DNA of 64,000 nt from positions 5,459,246 through 5,523,245 of the forward strand of contig CM055101.1 in the NCBI GenBank assembly GCA_029204225.1, given 5' to 3'. The translations under genes were made by a program, and so were the position numbers. The notes beneath the pieces are model-generated. The model ran no database searches. It saw nothing but the letters and a program-made list of their open reading frames with translations, and was not told the DNA's origin. The DNA comes from Diphasiastrum complanatum. Taxonomy: Eukaryota; Streptophyta; Lycopodiopsida; Lycopodiales; Lycopodiaceae. Position 1 is the stretch's first letter; every line of letters starts with the position of its first letter. Shown one piece after another: positions 1-57,108 of this stretch.

Positions 1-81
1 GGAGGGGCATTCTATAAGAGGATGCATAGGTTGGGTGGATCAGGCTAGCTTTGCCTTTCCTGTGGTTATGCTGTTCCTAAC

Positions 82-364
82 AATGTGCATTGTGTGATGT
101 ATCTTAATGTCTCATTTGAGTCCTCAGTCATCTAAGTGTGCCGATTACCACTTGTTATATTGTCATTGTATAGAGCTATAATCACTATCTAAACACTTAA
201 CAACACTTCGTTTTCCTTTACTAAAAGGCTAGGAATAAACCAATAAAAAAAAACCCTAAAAATGTTTTGTCGTTTCTTTCTCGATAGAGCCAAATCTTTC
301 CCGTTTCAAATGCGCTTCAAACACGTTGCGAAAAGGCTTTTCGAAAGGTTCACAAAACATTGAT
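82..364. repeat. Dispersed repeat family, copy 1
   Basis: About 280 bases resemble 45018-45264 in the same orientation. Shared blocks are gtgcattgtgtgatgtatct, attgtatagagctataatca and gaaaaggcttttcgaaa. No coding capacity or terminal repeats were recognised. The stretch just left of it (1-70) resembles 11293-11360, the end of an LTR. Confidence 0.7.
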
Positions 365-643
365 CTTAGTTCAGTAAGGCTTAGAATCAACTTAGCTACA
401 ATAGCATACTTGTGGAGATCATTATTCTACAACCAATTTGCATTATTCTATTTCGATTTATTTATATGCGAGCCTTACGATATAGTAACTGGAACACATT
501 TGTGTAATGTCTTATGACTGTTACATATCAGACAATGCAGAATTCGTAGTAAATCCTCAATCATTGAGCTTTGGAGCTCATTTTCTGCCACCATTTTTTT
601 CTTATTATAGTTAAGCTTTTCTACAACCATTGATTTTTACCTC

Positions 644-1787
644 TGTTAGGGACCCAACTCCCTTGGGTCCCCTTGAAGCTGAATGTTGACTGGGCCTGTT
701 TTATTTGAGCAATGACTCGTGGACCTACCTGCATGGTCGCCACATGTCGGGATCTAGGATGTGTGCTAGGCTTGGAGACTCCTACCTTGGAGGTATACAA
801 GGAGAGGAGGTCTCACTTTACCATTCATTCTATCTACCTAGGAGAAGGTGGATGGTGAGCGCTTGTGCATAGCCGGGGTGTGAGCTAGAGGTGGGAGATG
901 GCTGATGGCTCTAGCAGTGGTATGGGACGTTGTTAGGGTTGGAGGTCGGATCTTGCTTCTTACAGGTCACAGGTCAGGGCACGGAAGGTGGATCTGGATT
1001 GGATCCTACGACGGGGTGGATCGTGTGACGTTCGGTTCCATGTAGGGTAATTGACCGTTGGCGGTTTACGGTAAAGTTGGTCGTAACATTTGGTATCAGA
1101 GCCACCGTATCCTGTGTATAGGTTGATCGATCCGTTATGGCAAATTGTAAGTATGAAGTAATCTGATTTTGGTTTGGTTGATAAAGCCCAGAATCGGCTT
1201 TTTAATTCTTTTTTTTCCTTGATTAAAAAAAAAAAGCAACGGCAACAGACGGTCGGCTGGCTGTGCGCTGGAACAGCGTGCGCAGGCGGCGTGTGCTGGC
1301 AGTGCGCATCTGTGCGTGCAGTCTGCGCAGGGGCGGGACCTGCAGGTTGGCCTCGCGTTCTTCCTATTGGGTGGTGGGCTGGGATTGCAGGGCGGTGGAC
1401 AGCTCCGGTCTGTAGTTGCATTGAACCGCGGTTCGAACCATTGAAACGTTCAGAACCAGTTCGAACCGGTTCCCGGTTGCTTGGAGACTCCTACCTTGGA
1501 GGTATACAAGGAGAGGTCTCACTTTACCATTCATTCTATCTACCTAGGAGGTGGATGGTGAGTGCTTGTGCACAGCCAGGATGCTAGGGGTAGGAGATGG
1601 TTGATGGCTCAAGCAGTGGTATGGGATGCTATTAGGGTTGGAGGTCGGATCTCGCTTGTTATAGGTCACAGGCCATGGCACGGAGGGTGGATTTGGATTG
1701 GATCCTATGGCGGGGTGGATCGTGTGACATTCGATTCCATGTTGGGTAACCGACACCTGGCGGTTTACGGTAGAGTAGGTCGTAACA
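644..1787 (+). mobile_element. Short LTR retroelement without coding region (TRIM-like)
   Basis: A 445-bp LTR (644-1088, TG...CA) is followed after two bases by a tRNA-Met type primer-binding site (1091-1103). A roughly 390-bp internal segment and a second LTR copy (1480-1787) follow. The second LTR lacks the first 127 bases of the first. The internal part has runs such as gaaccgcggttcgaacc but no gag or pol, so it would depend on another element. The open frames here cross both LTRs and are not genes. Confidence 0.75.
1091..1103 (+). other. Primer-binding site (tRNA-Met type)
   Basis: TGGTATCAGAGCC, the usual Copia-type PBS, lies two bases after the LTR end at 1088. Confidence 0.8.
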
Positions 1788-2910
1788 ACCTCCTTGTTGG
1801 ATCCAACAAAAAAAACCAATTTGGAACCTAACGCTGAGAATTGTGGTATTGAACTTGAATGTGCTTTTGATATGTGATTTGGAGAATATAGGTTTCCGGA
1901 ACATTGTGCAACTATGGCTGTAATTTTGGTGGTAAACATTCCACAATATTCCGCTTCAGGGTTAGTTTTCTAGTATGAGTACTATATGGGGTCAAAAAAG
2001 TATACGTGTTTGGGTTTAATATGAAGCTCATTCTTACAGGCCGTGAATCAGCCAGAATAGCTCTGATTGGGAAACAACTACCTTCTTTATTTAGCTAGTC
2101 ACATTTTTTGGGCATGAGCAAATTTGGCAAGATAAGGCCAACATGCCAGCCTTTTTTAAGACATGGTAGTACCTGATCCAAGTGCAATGGAAGTGGCAGT
2201 GATTTTTATCACTTTTGATTTCTTATACTTGATTCTTATTAACTTTTTAATAACCAATGGCTGAAATCAGTGGATGAAGGAAGCAAGATGGTCAGAGTAA
2301 TGAGCATTATGAGCTGTTGGGTTGATGATTGTAAAAAAAGACACCTTGCAGGAGGAGGTTGATGGGTGGGGTCAGTGTTTGAACTTTGAACTTTAACAGG
2401 CTGTGGTGAGGGGTAATTTAGGTTAGTGTGGAGGCTAAGTGTGAAGGAAGGAGCAAGTGAACGGGTATTCCCTTGGAGAAACATTCTTGCAAATTATTCT
2501 TTTTTGTTTCTGTGGGCAGTTGCTACGTTCCATATCTTTTAAGCTCAGTATGTTCCACCAAGGCGGCTTTTGCCGTAGTAAGCGTCCAGTTTTGTGCATT
2601 AAGTACTTCAGTAACAGTTATAACTGGTTATAGAAGTTCTCTGTACTTATGTATTGTCAGAACTGGCATGTGAGAGTCAGTTGCCTTCTGCTGTAAAGGA
2701 GACTTTTCGAATAAAAATATTGGTGGTCCTTTTTTCTGTTCTGTATATATTTTTCCACTCGAAATATGTTGACAGCTGCAATTCTACAGTTTCTAGTTTG
2801 TACACATTTTTCATGTCCAGGCAACTTTGAAATTTGTTATAATCTTCTATTGCTGTTTTGCCATATCAATTGCTTCTTGTTACATATAACTGACAACCAC
2901 TTTTGATCAG
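1788..2910. other. Intron sequence, nothing recognised
   Basis: AT-rich sequence upstream of the first visible UBP14 exon. No exon matching the ZnF-UBP region, RNA gene or transposon protein was found. The open frames are short and carry no known motif. Confidence 0.5.
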
Positions 2911-43075
<40,165 letters not shown>

Positions 43076-45017
43076 TCTCATTTGTGTCAGCACTTGCCAT
43101 GATGAATATACACATTCTTTGCATAATTTCTCCTTTTTTACCACAAGGGTCAGGGTTTTCTGTAACAATGAGATGATTAGATTACCATTCAATTCATATT
43201 GATAACTCCCAAGTCGTATATTTTGTCGATTTCCATCTGTAAGCATTCCAGGCTTGTTTGCTTTTAGTTAGATTCTGATACTCTTAAAATATTCAATAAG
43301 TTCTGCAAGATAGATTGTAAAACTCTGGTCCACAATTTTGACAGTTTTTGGCGAGATTATACCCATTGCTGGGTAGGATGTACATTTGAGATAGATAAAA
43401 ACAAGATCTCCGCAATTTGGTGTATACTCTTGCAATGAAACAGTTCAAATGTCAAGTTCCTGCTGAATTGTGATGATTAAGTACAACTTTAATGTTTGGG
43501 TTGCCAAATTGGAGTTTTGCCTTCAGCATACTCTTGAAAGGCCTTGGGCTGCGTAAGTCAGTGGCCATTTGTTTTACTATAGTTCTTTGATCAATGCTAG
43601 TCGTAGTTATGGGGAAATGCATTCCTCCAGCTTTTTTGATGGGCAAATTCCCGAGGGAAACGTATTCGGAAAATACTCTGGGGAAACGTTTTTTCATGTA
43701 GGGAAATGCCTTTCCCCATAATAAAAGGCATATCTTTTGTTTAAAGGCCAATTTTGACACTTATTGCTACTTTCAGATGTTCTTTATGCTGCTTTTATGA
43801 ATGGTATTTGTGTCCTTTCCTGCTAATCTGTAGATGTGTTCTTGACAGTTAGCACAAGCCTTCATGTTCAGTAATAACACAAGTAAGTCGTAAGCAATTT
43901 GCCATCTGTTAGTATATAATAGAGCTTGACGTAATATTCACGAGCCTGAAAAAAAAAAACGTTCCGACCCAGTACGTTTCCGACCCTTTTGGGTTGGAAC
44001 GGGTTTCTAAGATGTGGTGCAACTATCACATTGCTAATGACCTACTTTCTCATTTGCTGGCCGCAGTCTATTCGGCTGTTTGACAGACACACTGACAAGG
44101 TATTTAAGAACATGGCTTGGTGTTTGGTATGCATCATCTTGGGCCACAGAGAAATACCATGATCAGATGCAGCAAATAGGAAGCCGAAAAGAAAATTTTC
44201 TTGTGAGCTGAAAAATATTAAACAGCAACATTTAAACAGTGTTATTGAACCAGAATGAAAATAGTGTAATATTGTTTTTGATATCTCTGGAACCTTACAT
44301 TTCTTTACTTGAAGAATTGTCAGATTGTTGGAAGCTGATCCGTTGCAAGTTTGTCACGTGACTTTTATCCACTCCATGATAAGAGTAAGCTGTCATATTC
44401 TATACTAGTAGGTGACCATCATTAACTTTTAGCAGATGGCAGTTCTGTCTGTCATAGTTCTATTTACAAACTGGGATTTATCCTACAGCTTGTATGTAAG
44501 TTGCAAGATTGACTGTCCTAAACAGTAGTTTTGAGTTGTTTCACTCCGAATGGTTCAAATTCAATCTGCAAAACCTCCTTGTGTTCAGGTTTCTTTTGGT
44601 GCTACTAATTACCTCAATTCAAATGATTTAATTTTATCAAAGCTCAGAATAAAGATAATCTCACTCACTTTTGTCTCTAGGATTATTGGATGTTGTGTGG
44701 GCATTTGAAAAGCATCTAGCCTGTCCAGAAGCTTTGGCATATGATATTGGCCTTGGCACTTGTGCATGAAATGTAGACTGACATTTGGCAACCACAGATG
44801 TATTTTTGAGCAGGTTGCATAAGAATGTTGAGTCCATGTTTCACCGAAACACGTTTCATTCAATGAAACTCCGTTTCGAAAAGGCTGTTTCAAACGGATC
44901 AGGAAACAAAAAAGGCAAAAAAAAACTCCTATAATGTGTGTGCTTGTGTGAAAATTTGGCATATAAAACTTATGTTAGAACTCAGTAGAGAATAGTAGAA
45001 TTTTGAATGCCTTGTGC
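43076..45017. other. UBP14 3' flank
   Basis: 3' UTR of unknown length; aataaa-like words occur (for example near 43720) but none is compelling. 44838-44900 carries words of the tttcgaaaaggctgtttc type related to the dispersed repeat. Confidence 0.4.
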
Positions 45018-45264
45018 ATGTGCATTGTGTGATGTATCTCTATGTTCCTTAGTCGTCTAAGTGTGTCAATTATCAATTGTATATATCGTCATTGTATAGA
45101 GCTATAATCACTGTCTAGATAATGCTCGGTTTCCCTTCAGCATAAGATTAGGAATAAAACCAAGCAAAAAAAATCTTAAAAACGTTTCGTCAGTTCTTTC
45201 CTGTTTCAAATGCGTTTCAAATGTGTTGAGAAAAGGCTTTTCGAAAAGGTCCACGAAACATTGA
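45018..45264. repeat. Dispersed repeat family, copy 2
   Basis: Similar to 82-364, same orientation, with several small gaps. Both copies end shortly after gaaaaggcttttcgaaa..aaacattgat. Confidence 0.7.
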
Positions 45265-47676
<2,412 letters not shown>

Positions 47677-48842
47677 TCAAACATCTCTTGGCTCATCATG
47701 AGAGATGAAAAATGCATAATATGAGGTGCCATCCTCCACGTGTTTTTCTTTCTCCACATATGTGAGCCTTCTTGGTTCAAATCTCTCTCTCATAGATCTT
47801 CTTCGTGTAATTGCTTGAAGATGATCCTCCTCAAGCCTTGACCCCTCCACATCTTGATTGGCATCAAGATTGATAATTGATGAATCTCCATGAGTTGACT
47901 TGATCTTGACCCAATCCAAGTTGAGCTTTTGATCTTCATGGAAGATCACATCTCTACTTACAACAATCTTGTTAGTAGAGGGAATAAAGATTCTATGTAT
48001 GCTTTCCTAGTTGATGAATATCCAATCATCACCCCTTTGATAGAACTAGGATCATTCCTAGTCTCTAAAGGCACATGCACAAAGCAAACACAACCAAAGA
48101 TCCTAAGGTGATCTACCTTAGGCTTTTCCTTGTACATCTCATATGGTTATCTTCCTCCCAGAGCAAGATTTGGAAGTGTATTACAAAGATAATTGGCACA
48201 TGAAATTGCTTCTCCCCAAAAATCTTTTGGGAGAGATGCCTCTATTCTAAGTGCTTTTGCACATTCACATAGAGTTCTATTTTTTCTTTCAGCCACCCAA
48301 TTTTTTTTGGGGTAATAAGCACAAGTAAACTCTCTCCTCACTCCCTCTTGCTCACAAAAGTCATTAAACTTGTTGGAGGTATACTCTCCACCACCATCAC
48401 ATCTCAAAGCTTACAAATCACAAGAGAATTGTTTTTCAACTAAAGTTTTGAATTTAAGGAAGACATCAAACACCATAGATTTGATACACAAAAGAAAATC
48501 TTGTATAGTCATCAATAAAAGTAACAAATCATGTAACTCCTCATTTTCTCTTGGAAGATGAAAAGTGAACATCCCACTAGCTCAAAAGGATGTTGAGACT
48601 TGATGTTGGATCTTGGAAAAGGCCTCCTGTGAGATTTGGCAATAGCACAAGCTTCACAAGGTTGAAGCTCCTTTGATATAGTCTTTGGCAATCCAATAGC
48701 TTTTCCATCTTTTGACTATAGATGTCATGGCCTTGAAATTGGGGTGGCCCAATCCCTTATGCCATAAATCCCCTTGAGAAAGCTTGGTCTTGTAGGCAAC
48801 ATCACAAATGTTAGCACTCTCACTAGAATCTAGTTTGTACAA
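47677..48842 (-). pseudogene. Copia integrase region, degraded
   Basis: In order on the reverse strand: pre-integrase LSQGDLWHKGLGHPNF, integrase core MRCDGGGEYTSNKFNDFCE and VAERKNRTLCECAKAL (catalytic Asp and Glu), the integrase C-terminal part near 48000-48110, then the linker ITRRRSMRERFEPRR before RT. RT is missing. The integrase block is close to the one truncated in the 60-kb Copia. Confidence 0.87.
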
Positions 48843-49680
48843 CCTAGTCTTATTGTTACTCCAATACTATTCTAAAACAATTAGTAGGTAGGCTTTTGAC
48901 CTGTACTTGAAAAAATGATTTGATCAAGACTGTATTCACTCTTCCCACTGTAGCTTGATATTTCTTGGGTTTGACTATACTGAGAATGGCAAGGTCAAAG
49001 TATTGGGTTCTAAGCCTAGGAAGTACATCTTTTAAATTGAAATACTTGGAAAGGTACTATAAAAAATACTATATTTCTAAGTTTGCTTATATGGTATTGT
49101 ACTACTATGGGATAGCTTTCCCACTCTACAAACTAGCAAGGTCAAAGTTTGATTGGTTTAGCTGCACAAGGTCAAGTTTGATTGGTTTGGAGTGTCCCTT
49201 GGGATCTAATTTGGTAACTGGTACTTTCTCTTCTAATAGGGGGTACAAAGCTTAAAATAGGTTTTCACAAATATGGGCACAGAGTGGGCCCTTGAGGTCA
49301 AAAATCCACTCTATGGAACTGGCGAGGATAGTTTGTGTCTAGAACAATATATTCTTAAAAAACGTTTCGATTTTTTTGTGATGGGTACTCACATTCTTTT
49401 CTAAAGGTGTAAAAATGTCTACCTTAGTCACAAAGAAGAGAGCGAGGTCAGATCTTTCTTCAGTAGGTCTGAGCAACTAGTTTTCTAATTTTTACTCACT
49501 ATCTTCAAACTTGGTTGGAGGGTAGTTTTGACAAGTTTTTCACTCCCATGGATGCACACTTATAAATAAATCAAAGAAACAAGCAATCAAGTGAAGCAAA
49601 ATCCAAAAAGAAAACTAGGTGCCCACAAGGGAAGAAAGAAAGAATAGCAAGAGCTCAAAAACATGAGCTATTTGGCTCCT
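48843..49680. other. Intergenic, nothing clear
   Basis: No motif found; a tandem word (aggtcaaagtttgattggttt / aggtcaagtttgattggttt) occurs near 49140-49185. Confidence 0.35.
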
Positions 49681-50552
49681 CCGCAACAGTGCCAAATGTA
49701 GTGAGATTGTTTCTTTGGGGGAGGAATATCACGTGTCGATAATATAGTGGCTTGGAGTCCGTTCCAATGTGGAGCCTTGGAAATGGTCCTTGCTTTCTTA
49801 AGCTACACAATATAGTCCTAGTACCATAGCAAATCTAATTATTAACTAAAAAAACATAGTCACATTGCCACACATACACATCAACTAGTTACGTCAACCA
49901 AAACATAAACCACCCACATTCAAATACTAATTATCTATAGTAGAAATAGGTAACTCACTTACTCAATGGAGGTTATATTAATTTCACGAACACAAGTCAA
50001 ACTTAGAGGCACATAAGCAAGATCACTAACGAGCATAATACACAAAATAGAGCAAGAGAGGATCCAAAATGGGAGCATGTGCTTCTCATACATTGAAGAT
50101 ATTTTTACAAGGAAAAGGGGCTCTACTTATAATAATTTGAATGGGGCTTCTTCTCACTTTTACTTATGGGACTAAGTCATACAAGTTACACTTTTAATTT
50201 GGGAAACTCTTAAAAAAAACCTTATAAGTCCTAACTTGATCTCTAATAATTAAAAGTCTAAGTTTGACCTTATAACTTTCCAAGATTGTTTTGCTTTTCC
50301 CAATGGTATCTATTTCACACTACAAGTTGGGATTACCCATGCAAGATGCCATACTCATGCCATTTTCTAGAATAGTAAAGGTAGGGGCATTTGAAGTTGG
50401 AGTTATACGTGTAGGATGCCATACTTGGGCCATTTTTACTTCCAAATGTGATGACTCGATAGGCCATTCCATGTAAGGTGTGACTTTCTTATGTATCCTT
50501 GGGTTCCACTTAAATGGTCCTTGGTCCTTGTATTCCAACCCCCACAGTGTCA
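49681..50552 (-). repeat. Possible Gypsy 5' LTR with primer-binding site
   Basis: The reverse strand reads ...CACTACA then TTTGGCACTGTTGCGG, like the PBS region of Tat/Athila-type Gypsy elements. If so, the LTR spans 49697 to about 50552 (TG...CA) and contains a TATAAGTAGAG box near 50127. No second LTR was found. Confidence 0.4.
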
Positions 50553-51830
50553 TACAAGGTTATGACGTGTTCCCTAGTTTGTTAGATCAAGGCTTGGTGC
50601 ATGCAAAAGCATAGACATGGAACGTGCATCACCAAGAAAAGATGTAGGACCATATGGATGGTCATTAGGATCCACCATTATGAATCATGTGATAGGCTTG
50701 TCTTATTTTGAAATTTTAATTATTCTCTTCCTTGATCACAACATCATTCAAGATGGGCTACAAGAGATGACTCAAGTCTATGACTGGTACAACTGGTCAA
50801 AAATTAGTGTATGACTATAAGGTTGGACATGTAAAGATAAATTTTTATGTATGTACAAATTTCAAAGACTACTGAATGATCGAATGTGAATTTCTTCCTA
50901 AATGTCAGATGTATAAAGATTTTGTGTGAGAGATGGATAATGTAGATACATAGGTATGAATGGATGATTTAGGTAAGTTGTTTGATATTTGGATTTTCAT
51001 AGATGGTGGACGAATGGGTACAATTAAATGAGATGTATTTAATTGGATTCTTGATTATATCACATGTCTATTTAGTATAAATGCCTTCCATGATAAAACT
51101 TAAATCAAGCTAATTTAATTTGTGGGTACAAGTGATCATCAAGTAGGCTTGATAGGTACAACTTAAATTGTTGAATGTGATCTATGGATGGATGTGCATT
51201 ATGTTGATATCAAAAGCCTCATACCAAGTTTGATGATTGGCCATTCAGTTGAGTAGGTTGTATCCTTGATGAATCTTGTTAGATCTATTTTTCTAGGTAG
51301 AATTACAAGCAATTGTATAAGAATTGCACTTAAAATTTTGGGAGATATTAAAGGATTTTGGCCTACCTTCACAAGCTAGTCTTGGCATTGCCATCAATAG
51401 AGTTAATATAAATAAAACCAATCTCAAATATTAGAAACTGAGTGAATCTAAAAGTTTTGAGTTTAAGCTTAGTTATATGGTTTCAATTAATCTTCTTTAA
51501 TTGTATCACTATATTAGCAAAGGAGACATTCACATAAGTATCGATATATTAGGCACAAGTAATTCAAAATAATCAACATGGAAATACTAGAATTCACTAT
51601 ATTAATATATTTCCTGAACCTTTGATTTTCAAAATCTAGAAAAAATTATATCTACAATAGCTCAATCTGAAACTCAATCATGACAATAGTCCACATTGCA
51701 AGCATCAATAAATTGATATTGTCTTCAATTGTTTACCTTAAAGATTTCAATTGTCCTATAGAATATGGCTTGAACTAGACAATTAAAAGCATAAAGAGTG
51801 CAAACTATTCAATTAATTTCATCTACTATC

Positions 51831-51880
<50 letters not shown>

Positions 51881-54704
51881 AAGCATACATATATTTTATA
51901 AAAATTTCTAAACACATTCACTTTTTTTGATGAATTAAAAAACATGATAAGTTAAATTCCACCAAAGAAAAGATGAGTTCTGAATCGGTAGCTTTTACAC
52001 AAGTACGTGTGTATCCTATTTATATTTATGAGTTAAAGATAGATGTAACATGTTCATTTTTGTGTTTGTAAATCTCTTGGTTTTATTTAGAATATTTTTT
52101 AACATGTTACTTTTGTAACAAGTTCGAGGAATGGTATCACTAGAAAAACAAAGTTCTAGCAAACAAACACAAGAAACAAACATGTAAATATTTGCAAGTC
52201 AACAAACTAGTGCCGTAACATATATGAGGCTTCTATGGGGTTAGAGTACCAAACATAGAATCTACAAATAGTATGAAATCATTAAAAAGAAAATGCACAT
52301 GGCTTAAGCAAGATCAACTCATTAGTATGTCAATTGTAACTTCTTATAGTGTCCTATAAATCTTTATGTAAATGCATTTGAAGACTAGCATGCAAAGAAA
52401 AAAATTATTTAATGTAGATCAAGGCAAAATGCTCAACATTGACAAATAAAACTTGGAAATATGCACTATACATGGCACAAATATCTCAAAATAAGAAATT
52501 GATGAATATTCAATTAGAGAAGAATATTGGATAAGAGAATTAGAACGCCCCTTTGGCACATCATCATAGTACCAAAAGTTGTCTAGTTGTGGTTTTGTTA
52601 AAAAAAAAAATTCGTAACCAAATGTGTCTATAGGCAACATATTACACTGACATAAACTTTTAAAAAATGAGTTTTAGAAAAGGTTTTGCATCCTTGTGAC
52701 ATTTCAACTATTTAAATTTTAATCAATGAACATTTATTCATAAACAAAAGGTTTATAAATATGTCAACATTCCAAATAAGAAACAAAATGAATTACGTTC
52801 ATATTTTATAACATTTAGTTTACCATCTCATATTGTGTATGATTTGCTACCAAGGTATCCTGCAATATAATATTGTTCCAAGTCGTTTGGAGATATGTCT
52901 ATACAAATAGATTGCAATTCCTCTGAATTCTACTCAATACCACAATGTCCTAAAGTTGTAAGAGGCATGCAAGCACATAAGCTTGTAAATCACCTAACTT
53001 GAAAGTAATCTTATGTTGTATTATTTGTCACCTCCACTTGCCGAAAGTGTGAAAGAGCTACATGTTGTTGACAGCCATCGACATATTCAACATGCTATTT
53101 TTCATAATATTATAGCTTGCATTCTTAATTTAAGTGTCAAACGAATATTTAAGTACATTTAAACCTAGAATTTTTACTTTACAATAGTAATATTTCATGT
53201 AGTTTTCATTGACAATAATTTTAAGAAATTTCACATCGATGAGATTAAAACAACATAAAAACCTTCTTTATGGAGCAAGTGATTGTTTTTTTTAGCTTAG
53301 AGGCCATATAGATATATATAGTGTAGTTGGAAAATGACATCTCAACTATTGTTGCTATTAAGTATCTTATTAGCTCAAGCATATTATATACTATATCTGA
53401 AGGGCTGTTTTAGGAGTTATATATAATTTAGCATTGGAAGTTTACTTGAAACAAGTGGAAATCATATCATCATGCATAAACTATATTTATGCATAGCTAC
53501 ATCAACAACATGTACGTTGTGCATTTGTTAGACGGTGCAAATACTCTTTAATAACTACAAATAATTGCACTTCAATAGTATACAATTAGTACCTAATTTC
53601 AAACATGAGAGATATTCCTTGCTTAGGTAATGGGAACTAAGAAAAAGACAACCTAGGTATTTCAATATTAGTGCCTACAATTGTTTGAAATATTGGACAT
53701 AAAATTAATAATTTTGTTAAGCTCCAAAAAGTGTCTAGTTTTAATATTTTCAAACATTATATGGTGGAATCAAGTAAATTTTTTTTTTCACAATAATACT
53801 AAAAGTCTATACAACTGTACTATACACTCATAATTTTCTTAATATCATAATTCTAAAATGTCCAAGATTTATTTGCTCAAAACAACAGTTTTTTGTAAGA
53901 ACATTGATTATAAAACAATGTAAAATATATTACAAACTCTTTGAGTTTCAATCTAGCAATAGATATGATGGTGCTTGATATACTAGTTTATAATTGTTTA
54001 GATTGTGGTCCCTTGTAGGTGATTATTTTAGACATATGATTCTTTAAGGCACTTCAAACTACAACGTTATACATGGTTATGCACCATGGGGTGAGATGGA
54101 ATTGTGCTAGCCCCCATGGTTACAGCTTTGCACATTGTAGAATTACCCTTAAGTTCAATAAGGTCCATCCCTCTACATTGGCCTAAAGGTGTCCCTCTCA
54201 TGGCTATTTCCCAATTAGTCCCATCTTGACCTCTCCTAATGGTTTTAAGGCATTCCAACTACTCTCAAGCAAATCTTGCCAATCTTGGCTATTTTTGGAC
54301 CAAAAAAAAGACTTAATCTCTCTCTTCCTTCTTGGTCTACTTTAAAGACCTATATATGAACTTCATAGGACTTGAACTAAGCCTTGATTAATTAGATTTC
54401 ATGAAAGAAATTCAAATCTAATCAATGACAAATGATCTTGGCAGATTATCCTAGGATCTCCAACAAAAATAACACCAAAACCTCTCAAATTGAATTTTTT
54501 GTAACCAAATGAAAATGGTGCAATAAATGTAGGTTCAGAAGTTCCCACACATGGGAATAGTATGGATTTTGATCCCTTTCAACTTAGAGATCAAATCCCC
54601 TCATCAAAACTTGACTTCTAGTTCACCCTCAGAAGACTAGTTCTTAGCACACAAAATGGCTAAAAATGGATTTGAATGGCTCTATGATCAAAGCTCTTGT
54701 ACTT
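50553..54704. other. 4-kb AT-rich intergenic stretch
   Basis: Contains (CAA)17 at 51830-51880. No coding region, RNA gene or known element recognised. Confidence 0.45.
51830..51880. repeat. (CAA)17 microsatellite
   Basis: 51 bases of perfect CAA. Confidence 0.96.
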
Positions 54705-54717
54705 GGATCTGATACCA
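54705..54717 (-). other. Possible primer-binding site of an LTR element
   Basis: The reverse strand reads TGGTATCAGATCC, one base from the tRNA-Met type site. A TG-starting sequence follows at 54718, suggesting an LTR to the right whose far end I could not fix. Confidence 0.45.
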
Positions 54718-55295
54718 TGTGAAAGTACAATACTTTGGGGACCAAAAATGGATCTTTAATGATCCACAAGAGTTATTATTGCTTGTGGCAATGCTTGATA
54801 TGTTCTTCCAATGCATTTGACGGCTTCTCTGCTTCTGCTGGCTTGTACTCCCATACCTGCGTGTGTTGTGAAGATGAATGGATGAACGAGAGTGGAAAAA
54901 AGAGGGGGGCACACATGTGATCTAGCTCCAATTGGAACTCTTTTGAGATGTTGTGCTCCAAGGTATAGATTGTGAATAATTTCAAAATTAATTAAGATCC
55001 AAAATGTGTCCCTTGATCTTTGGTTAGAAAGGCAACACAATATTCAACATTGCCAATGTAGAAAAATCAATATCTACTCAATGAAAGAGATGTAAACTCA
55101 ATAAGAACTTGATTAAACATCAAATATATGTTAAAATGAAGCTGTTGTCCATACAATAATAGTACCCTACTATACTTCCCATGTGTGGATCCAAAAATAA
55201 CAAAATATGAGCATTCTACACACAAGATTGCAAGATATCATCAAGATAGTGCACCAATGGATAGATGAACCCAAGAGAACTCATGTATAAGCATG

Positions 55296-55655
<360 letters not shown>

Positions 55656-55656
<1 letters not shown>

Positions 55657-56868
55657 GATTCCTCCATGTTTCAAACTTTGAAATATTTGGAAAATTACAG
55701 CAAACAAACAATAAATGTGAGTAATCATCAAATGCTTGCATGTCTTCTCCATATTTGTCCTTTCTTGATATGTCTCCACCATAAAACTCCGTGAATGAGC
55801 CTCCATTGCCATCTTGCCACAATATATCATCAACACTTGATGACTTGGCCATGAATGATGACGTAATTAACCTCCAATAGCTTCATTTCCATCATCAAAA
55901 CTAGCCAAGAATGCTAGTACAACTTCAATAGCAAAATGATGCAAATCAATGTAGCTAGTTTGACCGTATCTTGACAATTTGCACTCCTTCACATGAAATA
56001 GCTCAAACATGAGATAGAAGAAGTAAAGTAAACTTGAACAACACTTGTTTTGGGCATTTGAAGGTGGCCCAAAACTCCTTAACGAGAAGTGTGGCCCAAT
56101 CATAGATGGTACTCAGTCCTTGCATATTGGTTGTCATGACCACGACTTGTTTGGACACGCAGTTAGGGCGATGGGAACTCACAAGGATGGTGGCTGATAG
56201 AAAGTCTATCACCTCAAGGAGATTTGGATTTCTGATTTGCAAAATTAGATATCAATCGTTGGTTTTGGTTGTGACATCACCCTAATCCAGAAGGAAAAAG
56301 ACGATTATGTCAAATTTGGTAAGGGCTCGGGTTATGGGTAGGCGGGAGGTCTATGGAAGCTTGAGTGCAAATGAGAACGTCTTAGGATCAAGGGGGACTG
56401 TATAGTCCTGTGTGGAGACATACATTTCCACATTATCCAATTATTTGCTATATAGTGTCAATTTTTGAAATTTTGTACCATGTATATATGCAATAAGGCC
56501 TAAATACATGTAAAGGCCTATTGCAACTTTAGAATTTCATTTTTTCTAGAGTAGTTGTATCATTTCAGAATGACTCGTAATTGTTAGCCAACCGACTTTT
56601 AACTGTTGGCAATTGACACATTAGCCTCTTGAAATGTCAGACATAAAAGCTCAACGTAAGAATGCCAATCTAATGCTAATATCTGGTGTAGTAGTTGCAG
56701 AAAAGACGGTCATTCAGTAACTAACTGTCCAAATCTGCAAGCTAGTTATATAGAGGAAGAATTATTCCTCTGTCCATTTAACGAACGTGAGGAAGTATCA
56801 TATTTTTTATTGTTCCTCCTTAGAAGAATTCTACACCAAAGCCTAGAACTAACCAACAATACACTATT
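55656..56868. other. Intergenic, nothing recognised
   Basis: No motif or repeat family seen before the zinc-knuckle remnant. Confidence 0.4.
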
Positions 56869-57108
56869 TTGCATAGAGGAGGAGCGCGAGACTCTACTCC
56901 ACCACCTAGAATAAGAGGCTCATGCTATAACTATGGAGCACCTGGACACTATTCACCAGATTGTCCTGAACCAAGGAGGGCATTAGGATATGTACCACTT
57001 TGTGCCAATTGTAAAGGCGAAGGACATGTAACCACAGAAGGCCCTCAACCACCACAACCACAACTTAAACCACGGTTTGTAAACCTATCTAAGGAGGATG
57101 AGCCATGA
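56869..57108 (+). pseudogene. Gypsy gag zinc-knuckle remnant
   Basis: Two knuckle-like motifs: CYNYGAPGHYSPDC (second Cys replaced by Tyr) and CANCKGEGHVTTE (last Cys lost), in a Pro/Arg-rich context. A similar Cys-rich word lies upstream near 56685-56740. No further element domain in frame. Confidence 0.6.

Noticed and set aside
960-1946. Open frames of 89-153 codons on both strands
   Set aside because: They run across LTRs and the PBS of the TRIM-like element and have no protein motif.
1-2910. Exons for the N-terminal ZnF-UBP half of UBP14
   Set aside because: I looked for the Cys/His zinc-finger block and the linker before it and found none; they are most likely upstream of the window.
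51830-51880. CRISPR-like or tandem array
   Set aside because: A simple (CAA)17 microsatellite without spacers.
50291-54912. Small open frames in the AT-rich intergenic stretch
   Set aside because: All short, without start context, motif or splice partners.
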